Notes: a model not told the origin generated them from the sequence alone. Shown: positions 39,601-49,935, numbered from the stretch's first letter. The stretch is DNA of 64,000 nucleotides from Staphylococcus massiliensis CCUG 55927 (GCF_000298075.1 NZ_JH815593.1:603674-667673); one strand, 5' to 3'. Made by a program: numbers and translations.

Positions 39601-40999
39601 AGAGCTTTTCATGGGGGTTACTAAATCGCTCGAATTTATCAATAATCTCGCCATTATGCACTTTCACAGCCGCAAGCTCAATAATTTTATCGTACTGATT
39701 GGATAAACCAGTTGTCTCAACGTCAAATACTACGTACGTTGCGTCTTCAAGCGGAATATCTTGCGGTTTATAAGCAATCGGCACGCCGTCATCAACAAGC
39801 ATACCTTCCATACCATAAATCATCTTGATGCCGTGTTTAGAAGCGGCAGCGTGCGCATCTGGAAACGACTGCACACCATTGTGATCCGTCACCGCAATCG
39901 CTTTGTGCCCCCATTTCGCTGCTTGTTCAACATAACCACCTATATGTGTCACGCCGTCCATTTGACTCATAGATGAGTGTAAATGAAACTCAACACGTTT
40001 CTCTTCAGATTTATCTTGTTTCGGTGTCTTCTTAATTTCTTGGATATCAGACATCATCATCACGAGGTCACGGATAAACATATCTTCTTCAATACGACCT
40101 TGAGCACGCACCCATTTACCTTCACTCAATGCTTTGAAATGTTCTAAGTCATCTTTACGCTTACGTGTGAACATCTTAAGCACAAGCGAATCCGTGTAGT
40201 CTGTAACCTTTAATTCTATAATGTGACGACCGCTTTTCAACTCTTTAATATTGATATCAAAGATAACACCTTCGATAGCTACCTTAAATTCTTCTTCTAT
40301 AATGGATTCAATCGGACGCACATTTTCGACTTGGATCGGTTTACCAATCTCACATTTATCAACCGCGCTATCATTGTTATCCTGTTGTTTCTCCTTCTCT
40401 TGCTTCATCTTCTCGAGTTTCTCTGAAGCTTCACGCGCACTCTTCTCATCTTCTTCTTGAATGTGCGCTTCAAGAGAGGCTAAATCATCGTCATGATCAC
40501 TGTCATCCGTTTCGAAGATGACTTTATCAATATCAAACCCACAGTTTTGAAAGGCTTTTACAAGACTGCCATTACATACCTTATCAAAGTGATTACGTTC
40601 AATATCGTTCGAAACCATTACCTTAAGAACGTTACCAGATGTAATCAGTTTCTTTTGCTTCAGTTGGCCCTTAACTTTCGGTGATAAAGCAGTTTGATCA
40701 ATACAATGTGGGAAATAAGAAATCGCATGCTCATCTTTAATAGATTGATCCTTGATATTAAATTTCCAGTTCACTTTCGCGATATCTTCAAATTCAGTTA
40801 CAAGCGCATTCGTAAATATAAGGAAGTCTTCATGCGATAAAAAATGTGGTAGCGTGATATTAAATGTCCAACATCGATTAGACACTGAAACGTCTACACG
40901 TTCTAATTCGCCTTGTTCTATTATTTGTGCGTCAAGTTGGTTGGCTATTTTTATCTGATCAGCCAATATTTTAAACTTTTGTTGGTTAGTTATATCCAA
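36683..40999 (-). CDS. polC: DNA polymerase III alpha subunit, Gram-positive PolC type
   Basis: Replicative polymerase with built-in proofreading, 1438 aa. Order: N-terminal domain and OB fold (to about 325), PHP domain (EFHLHSSMSQMDG, about 333 on) split by a DEDDh exonuclease (DVETTGLS, about 418; HNASFDMGF; HRAIYDTEA), a zinc-binding C-x2-C...C-x2-C segment (about 900-935), palm with DIDLNFSG, and the finger domain. I chose the TTG at 40999 (eight bases after AAGGTGG) over a GTG at 41011 that is inside the ribosome site; 1438 aa agrees with S. aureus. Confidence 0.96.
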   Translation of the reverse strand: MDITNQQKFKILADQIKIANQLDAQIIEQGELERVDVSVSNRCWTFNITLPHFLSHEDFLIFTNALVTEFEDIAKVNWKFNIKDQSIKDEHAISYFPHCIDQTALSPKVKGQLKQKKLITSGNVLKVMVSNDIERNHFDKVCNGSLVKAFQNCGFDIDKVIFETDDSDHDDDLASLEAHIQEEDEKSAREASEKLEKMKQEKEKQQDNNDSAVDKCEIGKPIQVENVRPIESIIEEEFKVAIEGVIFDINIKELKSGRHIIELKVTDYTDSLVLKMFTRKRKDDLEHFKALSEGKWVRAQGRIEEDMFIRDLVMMMSDIQEIKKTPKQDKSEEKRVEFHLHSSMSQMDGVTHIGGYVEQAAKWGHKAIAVTDHNGVQSFPDAHAAASKHGIKMIYGMEGMLVDDGVPIAYKPQDIPLEDATYVVFDVETTGLSNQYDKIIELAAVKVHNGEIIDKFERFSNPHEKLSETIINLTHITDDMLKDAPEIDEVLTEFKAWVGDSIFIAHNASFDMGFIDTGYERLGFGPSSNAVIDTLELSRTVNTEYGKHGLNFLAKKYGVELTQHHRAIYDTEATAYIFIKMLKQLKELNVTNHNEINTKLSNEDAYKRARPSHVTLIVQNQQGLKNLFKIVSSSLVTYFYRTARIPRSVLDEYREGILVGSACDEGEVFTAVMQKDQSSVERIAKYYDFIEIQPPALYQDLIDRELIRDTNTLHEIYNRLIDVGKKNHIPVIATGNVHYLHEQDHIARKILIASQPGNPLNRSTLPEAHFRTTDEMLDAFHFLGEEQAKEFVIDNPNALADRIEEVVPIKDKLYTPNMDGANEEIRELSYNNAKALYGDDLPQIVIDRLEKELESIIGNGFAVIYLISQRLVKKSLEDGYLVGSRGSVGSSFVATMTEITEVNPLPPHYICPTCKESEFFNDGSVGSGFDLPDKCCTKCGTELIKEGQDIPFETFLGFTGNKVPDIDLNFSGEYQPEAHNYTKVLFGEDKVFRAGTIGTVAEKTAFGFVKGYLNDQGIHKRGAEVDRLVKGCTGVKRTTGQHPGGIIVVPDYMDIYDFTPIQYPADDQTSAWMTTHFDFHSIHDNVLKLDILGHDDPTMIRMLQDLSGIDPQTIPVDDKETMQIFSSPESLGVTEEDILCKTGTFGVPEFGTGFVRQMLEDTKPTTFSELVQISGLSHGTDVWLGNAQELVRSGTCDLSGTIGCRDDIMVYLMYAGLEPALAFQIMEAVRKGKGLKEEWEETMKENGVPDWYLDSCKKIKYMFPKAHAAAYVLMAVRIAYFKVHYPLYYYASYFTVRASDFDLLTMIKDKEGIKSTIQDMYQRFMELGKKEKDVLTVLEIMNEMAHRGFRMQPIDLEKSQSFEFIIEGDTLIPPFIAVPGLGENVAKRIVEAREEGPFLSKEDLNKKAGVSQKVIDYLDALGSLPNMPDKAQLSIFDM

Positions 41000-41286
41000 G
41001 TTAGTTACCACCTTAATGTATAAGTTAACGCTTAAGTCATAATTTATATACTTTCATAAGTTGTAAGATACTTTAATTTATTAATCTCACTTAATTGATG
41101 TATCGGTTAGTATTGGTTTAATGCTTTACGCCTTTCACGGTGCACTTTACGCGTTTCACAATTCACATTTCGCCCCTTGAAAAACCCTTTCAAAAGCACT
41201 TTTTGATAAAACCTGCGTACATTTGGTTCCGGTACATAAGTCTTGAAATAGAGCATTTAAGCTTTATTTCATACGATTCTCAAAAT

Positions 41287-41450
41287 AGCTGACTCAGAGG
41301 GCGGGGCCCCGGCAAAGAAATTTGCGCAAGCAAATTCTAAAGCTAAGGAAGCCGGGGTTTTCAATGTTATGAGCAAAGAAGCTCAGGCTTCTTTGTAAGT
41401 TCAACTAACGAATTTTAAATTCGAGTTGAACTTTACAGGAAAGCATGCTG
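41287..41450. repeat. Palindromic intergenic repeat element, copy 2 (inverted relative to copy 1)
   Basis: It begins with AGCTGACTC and ends with CAGGAAAGCATGCTG. Both are exact reverse complements of the ends of the element at 3355-3448. The interior differs and holds four stems: CCCCGGC/GCCGGGG (41307-41357) enclosing AATTTGC/GCAAATT (41319-41336), AAAGAAGC/GCTTCTTT (41375-41394), and GTTCAACT..CGAATTT / AAATTCG..AGTTGAAC (41399-41431). It does not code for protein. It may be a non-autonomous mobile repeat or a structured RNA. Confidence 0.78.
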
Positions 41451-41540
41451 TTTAAGAGAATTGTAGTAATATGTCCCAGAACCTTTTTCAATACTTTAAT
41501 CAACCGAATACATCTTCTATAAGCTTTAAAGCTAAAAAAG

Positions 41541-41577
41541 CTGAGACATCTATACTTAGCGTTCATAAATGTCTCAG
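41541..41577 (-). terminator. Terminator of proS
   Basis: Perfect nine-base stem CTGAGACAT / ATGTCTCAG, followed on the minus strand by six T residues after CTCAGC. Confidence 0.87.
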
Positions 41578-41669
41578 TTTGAATATGTCATGACTTATTA
41601 AAATCATATACTAAGTATATAATATTGATAATTGTTTAACTTAGTATAACAAATTTTAACCGGTCATGC

Positions 41670-43373
41670 TTATTTAATTTCTTGGAAAATCTGTGTTAAG
41701 TGCGATGTTAAATCATCAATATGAACTTCATCGCCTTCACCATTATCACGGCGTTTCACTTCAACAATTTGTTCATCTGCACGCTTACCTACAACTACGC
41801 GTACTGGTAAACCAATGAGGTCAGCATCATTAAATTTAACACCTGCACGTTCTTTACGGTCATCATAAAGTACATCATAGATCGTTGATAAAGATGTATA
41901 AAGCTTGTCACCTAAAACTTGTTGCTCTTCTTTTTTAGGATTAATCGTAATTAAGTGTACATCAAACGGTGTAACGGACTTCGGCCAAATAACACCATTG
42001 TCGTCATGGTTTTGTTCAACAATCGCACTAAGCGTTCTTGAAACACCAATACCATAACAGCCCATAATTAAAGGCTCACTACGGCCATCTTGATTTAGGA
42101 ATGTCGCGTTCATTTCTTCTGAATAACGCGTACCGAGCTTGAAGACTTGACCAACTTCGATACCTTCTTTGAATTTAGCTTCGCCTGAACCATCCGCAAG
42201 AGGTTCACCTTCAAGAATAAATCTGAAATCACCAAATTCATTAACCTTAAAGTCACGTTCTAAATTCGCATTGATGTAATGGTAATCATCTTCGTTCGCA
42301 CCTACAACAATGTTAGCCATATCTTGAACAAAGTTATCCGCATAAATCGTAATGTCTTTATCGGTAATTGGACCTAATGAACCAGGGTTAGCACCAAGTA
42401 AGTTAAAGATATCGTCTTGTGTAGCCATTTCGATTGCATCAGTTGCGAAATGCGCTTTAAGTTTAACGTCATTGATTTCATGGTCACCTCGTACAAGAAC
42501 CATGATATATTCACCATCAACTTTAAAGACCATAGATTTAACGATTTTGTCTAAACCGATATTAAGATGTTTGGATAAATCTTTGACCGTTTTTACTGAA
42601 GGTGTATCTATCTTTTCAAGTGCTTCAGGTGACGCGTTTGACGGATTCGCTTCATAAACCACTTCTGCTTTTTCAATATTCGCGGCGTAATCACTATGCT
42701 CACTATAAACAATCGTATCTTCACCGATATCACTCAAAGCCATGAATTCGTGTGTATGATTACCACCAATAGCGCCTGAGTCAGCGACAACTGGACGTGC
42801 GCTAATACCTACTCGCTTAAATATCGTTGAATAAGCTTGGTACATCGCTTGATACGTTTCATCTAAAGATGCTTCATCACTATGGAATGAGTATGCGTCT
42901 TTCATAATGAACTCTCGGCCACGTAATAATCCAAAGCGTGGGCGTTTTTCATCTCTAAATTTCGTTTGAATTTGGAATAATGTAATAGGAAGACGTTTGT
43001 AAGACTTTAATTCATCTCTTACTAATGATGTAAAAACCTCTTCATGTGTAGGTCCTAAAGCGAACTCACGACCATGACGGTCTTTCATACGCATTAACTC
43101 TGGACCGTAAGCTTCCCAACGCTTAGATTCTTCCCATAATTCTTTTTGTTGCATAACGGGCATTGATACTTCTACTGCATCAATATTTTCCATTTCTTCA
43201 CGTACGATATGTGAAATGTTGTTAAGTACGCGTGTTGCAAGTGGTAAGTAGCTATACACACCACTTGTCATTTGTTTGATTAAACCTGCTTTTAATAATA
43301 ATTTATGACTTATCGCTTCAGCCTCAGCTGGTTCTTCTCTAAGTGTTGGGATAAACATTTTAGTTTGTCTCAT
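41670..43373 (-). CDS. proS: Prolyl-tRNA synthetase (bacterial type with editing domain)
   Basis: Class II synthetase charging tRNA-Pro, 567 aa. Motif 2 ([26 protein letters not shown], about 137-162, first residues shown) and motif 3 (GCYGIGVSR, about 445) are present. A YbaK-like editing insert (about 225-395) clears mischarged Ala. The C-terminal anticodon domain carries [15 protein letters not shown] at 43373 with AAAGGAGG ten bases before. It follows rseP by 18 bases, so is part of the uppS-cdsA-dxr-rseP-proS run. No T-box leader is seen. Confidence 0.96.
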   Translation of the reverse strand: MRQTKMFIPTLREEPAEAEAISHKLLLKAGLIKQMTSGVYSYLPLATRVLNNISHIVREEMENIDAVEVSMPVMQQKELWEESKRWEAYGPELMRMKDRHGREFALGPTHEEVFTSLVRDELKSYKRLPITLFQIQTKFRDEKRPRFGLLRGREFIMKDAYSFHSDEASLDETYQAMYQAYSTIFKRVGISARPVVADSGAIGGNHTHEFMALSDIGEDTIVYSEHSDYAANIEKAEVVYEANPSNASPEALEKIDTPSVKTVKDLSKHLNIGLDKIVKSMVFKVDGEYIMVLVRGDHEINDVKLKAHFATDAIEMATQDDIFNLLGANPGSLGPITDKDITIYADNFVQDMANIVVGANEDDYHYINANLERDFKVNEFGDFRFILEGEPLADGSGEAKFKEGIEVGQVFKLGTRYSEEMNATFLNQDGRSEPLIMGCYGIGVSRTLSAIVEQNHDDNGVIWPKSVTPFDVHLITINPKKEEQQVLGDKLYTSLSTIYDVLYDDRKERAGVKFNDADLIGLPVRVVVGKRADEQIVEVKRRDNGEGDEVHIDDLTSHLTQIFQEIK

Positions 43374-43391
43374 AAATCTAACTCCTCCTTT

Positions 43392-44672
43392 TTATAAAAA
43401 GTAACGTTGTAAATCATTCCATGTTACTAAAATCATTATAACAATAACGAATATCGCACCAGCACCGATGATATATGTCTCAGCTTTTTTATTAACTGGC
43501 TTTCTAAATATCGCTTCGTAAATGACAAATAAGATTCTACCACCATCTAATGCAGGAATTGGTAGTAAGTTCATGATACCTAGGTTAACACTTAATAAAG
43601 CAGTCCAACCGATTAAGTTAATAATACCCGTTTTAACTACAGTATCAACGTTTTTATAAATACCAACTGGTCCATTAAGCATGTCGAATGAGAAACCACC
43701 AGTGAAGATACTCGCAATCATACCGACAACTGCTGTAAAGATGTATGTACCTGCTTTAAAGGTACGTTCAATACCATATATAAATGGCTCAAATATAGAA
43801 TGTTTCATTTCAGGTGTGAAACCAAGTAAATACGACTCTACTGTTCGTGTTTTACTTACCTTTTGTTTGACCTTCTTAGGTGTAAACGTTGCAGTTTTCT
43901 CTTTGCCATCACGTTCATATGTTAACTTAGACGATTCACCTTTAGATTGATCTAAAGCATCTTTAACGTCTTGCTGTGAGTCAATTTTATGATCGTTAAT
44001 TTTGGTGATCTCATCACCTTTTTGAAGGCCGATCTTCTCAGCTGGAAAGTCCTTTTCAATATCTTTAACGACATTACTTGGAACCCCTTGGAAATAAGCA
44101 AGTCCGATGAACAAGATACCAGCTAAAATGAAGTTGAATAATGGGCCTGCGAAAAGTGTTAAAAACTTTTGGTAAGGCTTCTTATAAGTAAGTTGACGGT
44201 ACTTAGGTGCAATTTGGATAAGGCTACCATTTTCAACAAAGTAAGCTTTGTCTGCAATTTTATAACGATGACGTTCTTCATCAAAGCCCATGATACCTTC
44301 AGCGAACAAGTCGGATTTGAAATCACATTTCTTAACTTCCATAGATTCAATTTGTTGGAACTTATGTTGATCATCTAAGAGAATATGTGTGATCTCATCT
44401 TTATCATTAAGTTTAACTTTAATGTTCATACCTGGTTGCACGGGTGGTTCTTCTAAACCATCACCAGCCATACGTACATAACCACCTACAGGTAAAAGAC
44501 GAATCGTATATAATGTTTCACCTTTACGAAAGTGATAAATTTTAGGACCCATCCCGATTGCAAATTCAGGACACATAATACCTGCTTTTTTAGCAAAATA
44601 CATATGCCCAAATTCATGCACAAATACTAAAAGACCAAATACACACATGAATGCAATAATTGTAATTAACAC
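43392..44672 (-). CDS. rseP: Site-2 zinc metalloprotease RseP (Eep/YluC family)
   Basis: An intramembrane M50 protease of 426 aa. The zinc motif H19-E20-x2-H23 lies in the first membrane helix, and the second motif [13 protein letters not shown] is near residue 370 in a late helix. One PDZ domain lies between (about 195-265). Relatives cut anti-sigma factors, signal peptide remnants and pheromone precursors. The start is GTG (44670-44672), seven bases after GAGGTG, and four bases after the dxr stop, so the two are coupled. Confidence 0.95.
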   Translation of the reverse strand: MLITIIAFMCVFGLLVFVHEFGHMYFAKKAGIMCPEFAIGMGPKIYHFRKGETLYTIRLLPVGGYVRMAGDGLEEPPVQPGMNIKVKLNDKDEITHILLDDQHKFQQIESMEVKKCDFKSDLFAEGIMGFDEERHRYKIADKAYFVENGSLIQIAPKYRQLTYKKPYQKFLTLFAGPLFNFILAGILFIGLAYFQGVPSNVVKDIEKDFPAEKIGLQKGDEITKINDHKIDSQQDVKDALDQSKGESSKLTYERDGKEKTATFTPKKVKQKVSKTRTVESYLLGFTPEMKHSIFEPFIYGIERTFKAGTYIFTAVVGMIASIFTGGFSFDMLNGPVGIYKNVDTVVKTGIINLIGWTALLSVNLGIMNLLPIPALDGGRILFVIYEAIFRKPVNKKAETYIIGAGAIFVIVIMILVTWNDLQRYFL

Positions 44673-44676
44673 TGAT

Positions 44677-45807
44677 TTACACCTCGTAATTCTTAGATTT
44701 ATAATACTGATCGACTTCTAAAATGTCTTCAAGTGTTGGATTTAATTTAACGTCGTGTTCGGACATTTCTTTTTCAATTAAATGCTCAATATCTAAAAAT
44801 GAAATCTCACCTTTTAAAAATTTAGCAACTGCTACTTCGTTCACGGCATTTAATACAACTGGCATCGTACCACCGACTTTAATCGCATCATATGCGTATT
44901 TTAAGCAACGATAACGTTCTAAATCCATTTCATTAAAATGAAGTTTTTGAATGTCTGCTAAATTTAATGATGGTGCATCATGCTTGATACGTTCTGGATA
45001 CGTGAATGCGTACTGAATCGGCATTCGCATATCAGGCGTACCAAGCTGAGCCATCACACTTGTATCTTCAAATTCTACCATCGAATGAATAATACTCTCT
45101 TTATGTAGGATAGTCTCAATTTGATCAATATCTAAATCGAAAAGCCATTTCGCTTCTATAACTTCAAACCCTTTATTCATCATAGTAGCTGAGTCTATTG
45201 TAATTTTGTGACCCATAGACCAGTTAGGGTGATTCAGTGCATCTTCCACAGTAACATCTTTAAGTTCGTCTCGAGATAAATCTCTAAAAGAACCGCCACT
45301 AGCAGTAATTACGACTTTCTTTATTTTCTTAGGGTCTTCCCCATTTAAACATTGAAAAATCGCAGCATGCTCTGAATCAACTGGTAGAACTGCTACGTTG
45401 TTCGCTTTGGCATGCTGCATCACAATTTCGCCAGCAACAACAAGTGTTTCCTTGTTTGCTAAAGCAATATCTTTCTTAGCTTCAATCGCTTGGATGGTTG
45501 GTCTTAAGCCTACACTTCCAAGTAAAGAATTCAATACGACATCCGATTTATGGAATGTCGCAACTTCAATTAACCCTTGTTGTCCTGAAACAACTTTTAT
45601 ATCATACGCAGATAACGCTGCTTTATCTTCACTTAACTTAACTGAAACTAATTCAGGGTTATGTTCTTCAATAACCTGTTTTGCAAGTTCAATATTTTCT
45701 CCTACTGAAAATGCGACTAATTTAAATTCATCTGGGTGATTTTTAATCACGTCTAAAGCTTGTGCTCCAATAGAACCTGAAGCACCTAGTATCGCTATAT
45801 TTTTCAT
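44677..45807 (-). CDS. dxr: 1-deoxy-D-xylulose 5-phosphate reductoisomerase
   Basis: An NADPH-dependent enzyme of the MEP isoprenoid pathway, 376 aa. [11 protein letters not shown] (8-18) is the nucleotide-binding loop, [13 protein letters not shown] (about 142-154) holds metal ligands, and ASGGSFRD and [10 protein letters not shown] follow. Notably, staphylococci such as S. aureus make isoprenoids by the mevalonate pathway and lack dxr, whereas members of the intermedius-hyicus and sciuri side are reported to use the MEP route. ATG at 45807 with AAGGTGA nine bases upstream. Confidence 0.96.
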   Translation of the reverse strand: MKNIAILGASGSIGAQALDVIKNHPDEFKLVAFSVGENIELAKQVIEEHNPELVSVKLSEDKAALSAYDIKVVSGQQGLIEVATFHKSDVVLNSLLGSVGLRPTIQAIEAKKDIALANKETLVVAGEIVMQHAKANNVAVLPVDSEHAAIFQCLNGEDPKKIKKVVITASGGSFRDLSRDELKDVTVEDALNHPNWSMGHKITIDSATMMNKGFEVIEAKWLFDLDIDQIETILHKESIIHSMVEFEDTSVMAQLGTPDMRMPIQYAFTYPERIKHDAPSLNLADIQKLHFNEMDLERYRCLKYAYDAIKVGGTMPVVLNAVNEVAVAKFLKGEISFLDIEHLIEKEMSEHDVKLNPTLEDILEVDQYYKSKNYEV

Positions 45808-45821
45808 AAATTTAATTCACC

Positions 45822-46604
45822 TTAGTTTTGGATTAATAAAATATTCATAAGTGGTAAAACGAACATGAAACTATCAAATCGATCTAAAATACCACCATGA
45901 CCTGGTAATAGACGACCCGAATCTTTCACACCAAAGTGACGTTTAAATCCAGATTCTACAAGGTCACCTAATTGACCAAACATACTAAAAATAACAGTAC
46001 TAATTAACAATAACCACATCGGGTAATGGAAATCAACAACGAGGCTTAGTAAAAGTGGTACTAATAAACTACAGAATATCCCACCAATAAAACCTTCTAT
46101 TGTCTTATTTGGACTAATGACCGGCCATAACTTGTGTTTACCAATCATTTTACCGAATATATACGCACCCGTATCTGTCAACCAAACCGTACATAAAGCA
46201 AGTAAAATAAATTGTAAACCAGCTGTTCTTGTTTCGTAGAAGTACATGAAGCCGATTCCAACATAAGCAATACTCATAAGACAAAATGCCGCATCCATAA
46301 AACTAAAACGGTTTTTAGACATAACCGTATAGCTTAAAAATACGAAACTTAGAATCGTAAGCGTTTTTAATTGGTAGACACCGACCCATGATCCAGCGTT
46401 TTGTGGGAACATGATAATCAATAGTGCCAAAGTACTGATTAATCCAGGGATGGATAAAATTTTGATTTGGTTCATATTCAAAAGCTCTTTTAAAGCGATG
46501 ATAGCAAGTAAATATGAAAACGCAATTAAAGGCGTACCACCGTAAAGTACAAACGGTAAAAAGACGAGTAATGCTATTATCGTCGTAATAGTTCTTACTT
46601 TCAT
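45822..46604 (-). CDS. cdsA: Phosphatidate cytidylyltransferase (CDP-diglyceride synthase)
   Basis: A membrane enzyme of 260 aa with about eight membrane helices. It makes CDP-diacylglycerol, the substrate of the PgsA encoded at 15884-16459. The family signature is clear in the last third: [28 protein letters not shown] (start about 144) and [19 protein letters not shown] (about 226-244). ATG at 46604 after AAGGAG. It lies 15 bases after uppS and 14 before dxr. Confidence 0.95.
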   Translation of the reverse strand: MKVRTITTIIALLVFLPFVLYGGTPLIAFSYLLAIIALKELLNMNQIKILSIPGLISTLALLIIMFPQNAGSWVGVYQLKTLTILSFVFLSYTVMSKNRFSFMDAAFCLMSIAYVGIGFMYFYETRTAGLQFILLALCTVWLTDTGAYIFGKMIGKHKLWPVISPNKTIEGFIGGIFCSLLVPLLLSLVVDFHYPMWLLLISTVIFSMFGQLGDLVESGFKRHFGVKDSGRLLPGHGGILDRFDSFMFVLPLMNILLIQN

Positions 46605-46619
46605 AATAAGCTCCTTAAC

Positions 46620-47378
46620 TTACAATCCTCCAAATCGTCTTTGACGGGATTGATATATTTTTATACATTCTTTTAGATCATCTGCATCGAAATCTGGCCA
46701 TAGCTTTGAATTGAATATAAATTCACTATATGAAAGTTGCCAAATTAAGAAATTACTAATACGTTGTTCTCCAGATGTACGAATTAATAATTCAGGATCT
46801 GGGTAATGTTTAGTCATAAGATGAGAAGAGAATTGTGCTTCAGTTAAATCATCGATAGACTGCTCACTATTTTGTAACTCATGATAAAGTGATTTCACGC
46901 TATGGATAATTTCTGCACGTCCACCATAGTTAATCGCAAAAATAAGACGTAAACCTTGGTTATCCTTCGTACGTGCTTTTGCAGTTTCAATTGCTTCACG
47001 TGTCTTTTCAGGCAATTGATCAACAAAACCAACTGTCTCAACCTTTACGTCTTTTTCAATAAGTTCTGGTAAGAATGTAGATAAGAAATCTATCGGTAAA
47101 CTCATAATATACTTAACTTCTTTTTCAGGTCTTGACCAATTCTCCGTTGAAAAGGCATATAACGTTAAATATTTTACTCCAATATTACTTGCTTCGCGCG
47201 TAATTCTCTTAATCGTTTGCATACCTTCATAATGTCCTTTAATACGCGCTAGTTTGCGATTTTTAGCCCATCTACCATTACCATCCATAATTATAGCGAT
47301 ATGTTCTGGAATATTATGTAAATCTAATTCTATATTCTGTTTATCTGTATCTTTTTTATTTTTAAACTTATTAAACAT
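46620..47378 (-). CDS. uppS: Undecaprenyl diphosphate synthase
   Basis: Cis-prenyltransferase making the C55 lipid carrier for cell-wall synthesis, 252 aa. MDGNGRWAKNR (31-41, catalytic D32), YLTLYAFSTENWSRP, INYGGRAEI and DPELLIRTSGEQRISNF are all present. It uses isoprenoid units from the pathway served by dxr two genes downstream. ATG at 47378, seven bases after GGAGG. A terminator upstream separates it from frr, so the uppS-proS run probably has a promoter near 47400-47480. Confidence 0.96.
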   Translation of the reverse strand: MFNKFKNKKDTDKQNIELDLHNIPEHIAIIMDGNGRWAKNRKLARIKGHYEGMQTIKRITREASNIGVKYLTLYAFSTENWSRPEKEVKYIMSLPIDFLSTFLPELIEKDVKVETVGFVDQLPEKTREAIETAKARTKDNQGLRLIFAINYGGRAEIIHSVKSLYHELQNSEQSIDDLTEAQFSSHLMTKHYPDPELLIRTSGEQRISNFLIWQLSYSEFIFNSKLWPDFDADDLKECIKIYQSRQRRFGGL

Positions 47379-47485
47379 GGTCTATCCTCCGCGCCTGACT
47401 ATCTCTCTGTATTATAATAGGTTTTTCATGCAATTATCTACCATTTTATCACACAGAACGGCTTGGTTGAATAAACAAACAAAAA

Positions 47486-47515
47486 AACTGTACCAAAGTT
47501 GTATTTGGCACAGTT
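47486..47515 (-). terminator. Terminator of frr
   Basis: Stem AACTGTACCAA / TTGGCACAGTT (one G-U pair in RNA), followed on the minus strand by seven T residues. Confidence 0.87.
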
Positions 47516-47531
47516 CTTAAATGTTTATATA

Positions 47532-48086
47532 TTATACAGCCATAACGTCTTTCTCTTTATCATCAACTAATGTGTCGATGTCTTTGATAGACGCATCTGT
47601 AATCTTTTGAACTTCATCTGTTTGACTTCTTAATTCGTCTTCAGAAATCTCACCGTTCTTTTCTTCTTTCTTAAGCGCATCGTTCGCATCACGACGGATG
47701 TTACGGATAGAAACTTTACCATTTTCACCAAGCTTCTTAACTTCTTTGAAGATTTCTTTACGACGTTCTTCAGTTAATGCTGGTACCGTGATACGGATTA
47801 CTTCGCCATCGCTTGAAGGATTTACACCTAAGTTCGCTGCGTTAATCGCACGCACAATATCATCTAAAGATGACTTATCATATGGAGATAGTACAAGTAA
47901 ACGTGCTTCTGGAACGTTAATACTTGCTAATTGTTGAACTGGAGTTGGCGCACCGTAATAGTCAACGTTAACACCGTTTAATAAGTTAGAGTTAGCACGA
48001 CCTGCACTAATGTTTGCAAGTTCACGTGATAAACTATCGATCGATTTTTTCATTCTTGTCTTAGCATCTGCAATGATGTCAGCCAT
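47532..48086 (-). CDS. frr: Ribosome recycling factor
   Basis: A 184-aa factor that splits post-termination ribosomes with EF-G. The three-helix bundle pattern ([51 protein letters not shown]) is clear. I chose the ATG at 48086, five bases after GAGGTGA; a GTG three codons earlier is inside the ribosome site. The length matches S. aureus Frr. It follows pyrH by 15 bases. Confidence 0.97.
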   Translation of the reverse strand: MADIIADAKTRMKKSIDSLSRELANISAGRANSNLLNGVNVDYYGAPTPVQQLASINVPEARLLVLSPYDKSSLDDIVRAINAANLGVNPSSDGEVIRITVPALTEERRKEIFKEVKKLGENGKVSIRNIRRDANDALKKEEKNGEISEDELRSQTDEVQKITDASIKDIDTLVDDKEKDVMAV

Positions 48087-48101
48087 TTCTTTCACCTCAA
48101 A

Positions 48102-48824
48102 TTATTTTGTAATTAATGTACCAATTTTCTCACCCATAACAGCACGTTTAATGTTACCTTCTTCCATAATTGAGAAGACTGTTAATGGAATATTATTGTC
48201 CATACAGAATGATGAAGCAGTAGAATCCATAACTTGTAAGCCTTCTTGTAACATTTGAATGTGAGTTAAGTGGTCATATTTCTTAGCATCGCTATTTGTC
48301 TTAGGATCTGCAGAGTAAACACCATCTACATTGTTTTTACCCATTAAGATAACGTCTGCTTCTACTTCAGCAGCACGTAATGCAGCTGTTGTATCAGTAG
48401 AGAAGTATGGATTACCGATACCTGCAGCGAAGATTACAACGCGTTTCTTCTCTAAATGTCTGATAGCACGACGGCGGATGTATGGTTCAGCTACTTGCTT
48501 CATTTCAATTGAAGTTAGAACGCGTGTATCACAATCTAGTTGCTCTAAGCTATCTTGTAATGCTAATGCGTTCATCACTGTTGCAAGCATACCCATATAG
48601 TCAGCAGTACCACGGTCCATACCTAGATCGCTACCTGTTTTACCTCTCCAGATATTACCGCCACCAACGATAACTGCAATTTCACAGTCCATTTTAGATA
48701 CTTCTGCTACTTGTTGTGCAATGCTTTTGATAATCATTGGATTAATACCAAATCCTTTATCGCCAGCTAATGCTTCTCCGCTAAGTTTCAAAACTACACG
48801 TTTATAATTAGAAGATTCAGTCAT
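48102..48824 (-). CDS. pyrH: UMP kinase
   Basis: A 240-aa hexameric amino-acid-kinase fold enzyme that phosphorylates UMP to [14 protein letters not shown] (about 10-20), GGGNIWRG (about 54-61) and [12 protein letters not shown] are present. I chose the ATG at 48824, eight bases after AGAGAGG; an ATG two codons upstream is too close to that site. The 240-aa length agrees with S. aureus. Forms a transcript with frr. Confidence 0.96.
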   Translation of the reverse strand: MTESSNYKRVVLKLSGEALAGDKGFGINPMIIKSIAQQVAEVSKMDCEIAVIVGGGNIWRGKTGSDLGMDRGTADYMGMLATVMNALALQDSLEQLDCDTRVLTSIEMKQVAEPYIRRRAIRHLEKKRVVIFAAGIGNPYFSTDTTAALRAAEVEADVILMGKNNVDGVYSADPKTNSDAKKYDHLTHIQMLQEGLQVMDSTASSFCMDNNIPLTVFSIMEEGNIKRAVMGEKIGTLITK

Positions 48825-48870
48825 AGTCATTTCCTCTCTATAATCAGGATATGTACAATATACAATTAAA

Positions 48871-48889
48871 GAAGACACAATAGGTCTTC
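48871..48889 (-). terminator. Possible short terminator between tsf and pyrH
   Basis: Six-base stem GAAGAC / GTCTTC followed on the minus strand by TTTAATT. Weak, and it could equally be part of the pyrH leader. Confidence 0.35.
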
Positions 48890-48984
48890 CTAAAAGCTTT
48901 AACTTTACTAAATAATAACATATTCATAAAGCTTTAAGCTATAAGGAAAACACAAAAGGTGCCTTCTTAACTGTTGATTGTGCT

Positions 48985-49866
48985 TTATTTATTCATTTGG
49001 CCTTTAACTTCATCAGCGAAGTTTTCATCACGTTTTTCTAAACCTTCACCAACTTCGTAACGTACGAAGTCAACAAGTTTACCGCCTTTAGATTTTAAGA
49101 AAGCTTCAACTGTTTGATCTGGGTCTTTAACGAAGTCTTGATCAACAGCACAGATTTCTTGTAAGTATTTACGTAAACGACCTTCAACCATTTTTTCAAC
49201 GATGTTTTCTGGTTTACCTTCGTTAAGTGCTTGTTGTTTTAATACTTCTTTTTCGTGATCTAATTCTTCTTGGTTTACATCTTCAGATGAAACGTATTTA
49301 GGGTTGATAGCTGCAACGTGCATAGCTACGTCTTTAGCAGCTTCTTCATCGTTAGAACCTTCAACTACAGTTAATGCAGCGATACGTCCACCCATGTGTA
49401 AGTAAGCACCAAATGCGTCATCATCATTTTTAGTTCTTACAGCGAAACGACGAATGCTTAATTTTTCACCGATTGTAGCAACTTCTTCTGTCATACGATC
49501 AGAAACAGTTTGACCATTTTCAAATTTAGTTTCTAATAATTCTTCAACAGATGCTGGTTTAGTAGCAAGAATTTGGTTAGCAATTTCTTTTACTAGACCT
49601 TGGAAACCTTCATTACGAGCAACGAAGTCAGTTTCAGAGTTAACTTCAACTACTACTGCTTCATTTCCTTTAGTTTCAACGTGAGTAATACCTTCTGCAG
49701 CGATACGGTCAGCTTTTTTAGCTGCTTTTGAAATACCTTTTTCACGAAGGTAATCAATTGCTTTATCAATATCTCCATCAGTTTCAGTTAGCGCTTTTTT
49801 ACAATCCATCATTCCTGCGCCAGTTTTTTCACGTAATTCTTTTACAAGTTTAGCTGAAATTGCCAT
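48985..49866 (-). CDS. tsf: Elongation factor Ts
   Basis: A 293-aa nucleotide-exchange factor for EF-Tu. It has an N-terminal UBA-like domain ([18 protein letters not shown], about 9-26) with the [10 protein letters not shown] motif near residue 80 that contacts EF-Tu, then a core of two subdomains. The ATG at 49866 has GGAGG seven bases before it. It follows rpsB across a strong hairpin, a usual arrangement that lowers tsf relative to rpsB. Confidence 0.97.
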   Translation of the reverse strand: MAISAKLVKELREKTGAGMMDCKKALTETDGDIDKAIDYLREKGISKAAKKADRIAAEGITHVETKGNEAVVVEVNSETDFVARNEGFQGLVKEIANQILATKPASVEELLETKFENGQTVSDRMTEEVATIGEKLSIRRFAVRTKNDDDAFGAYLHMGGRIAALTVVEGSNDEEAAKDVAMHVAAINPKYVSSEDVNQEELDHEKEVLKQQALNEGKPENIVEKMVEGRLRKYLQEICAVDQDFVKDPDQTVEAFLKSKGGKLVDFVRYEVGEGLEKRDENFADEVKGQMNK

Positions 49867-49909
49867 TTTAATTCCTCCAATATGTTCTTGTTAATATATT
49901 TTAAAAAAA

Positions 49910-49935
49910 GGTGATAAGCTTATTATCTTATCACC
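49910..49935 (-). terminator. Terminator between rpsB and tsf
   Basis: Perfect nine-base stem GGTGATAAG / CTTATCACC with an eight-base loop, then seven T residues on the minus strand. tsf has no obvious separate promoter, so read-through is expected. Confidence 0.88.

Larger units (their letters stand above)
41000..41669. other. Intergenic region between proS and polC (670 bases)
   Basis: The longest non-coding stretch in the window. No credible gene is seen on either strand. Reading on the minus strand it contains the proS terminator (41541-41577), a 164-base palindromic repeat element (41287-41450), and an AT-rich segment before polC (41012-41110) that must hold the polC promoter; I could not fix its boxes. 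The middle part (41110-41290) has no recognisable feature. Confidence 0.75.

Noticed and set aside
43374-43391. T-box riboswitch for proS
   Set aside because: Only 18 bases separate rseP and proS, so there is no room for a T-box leader.
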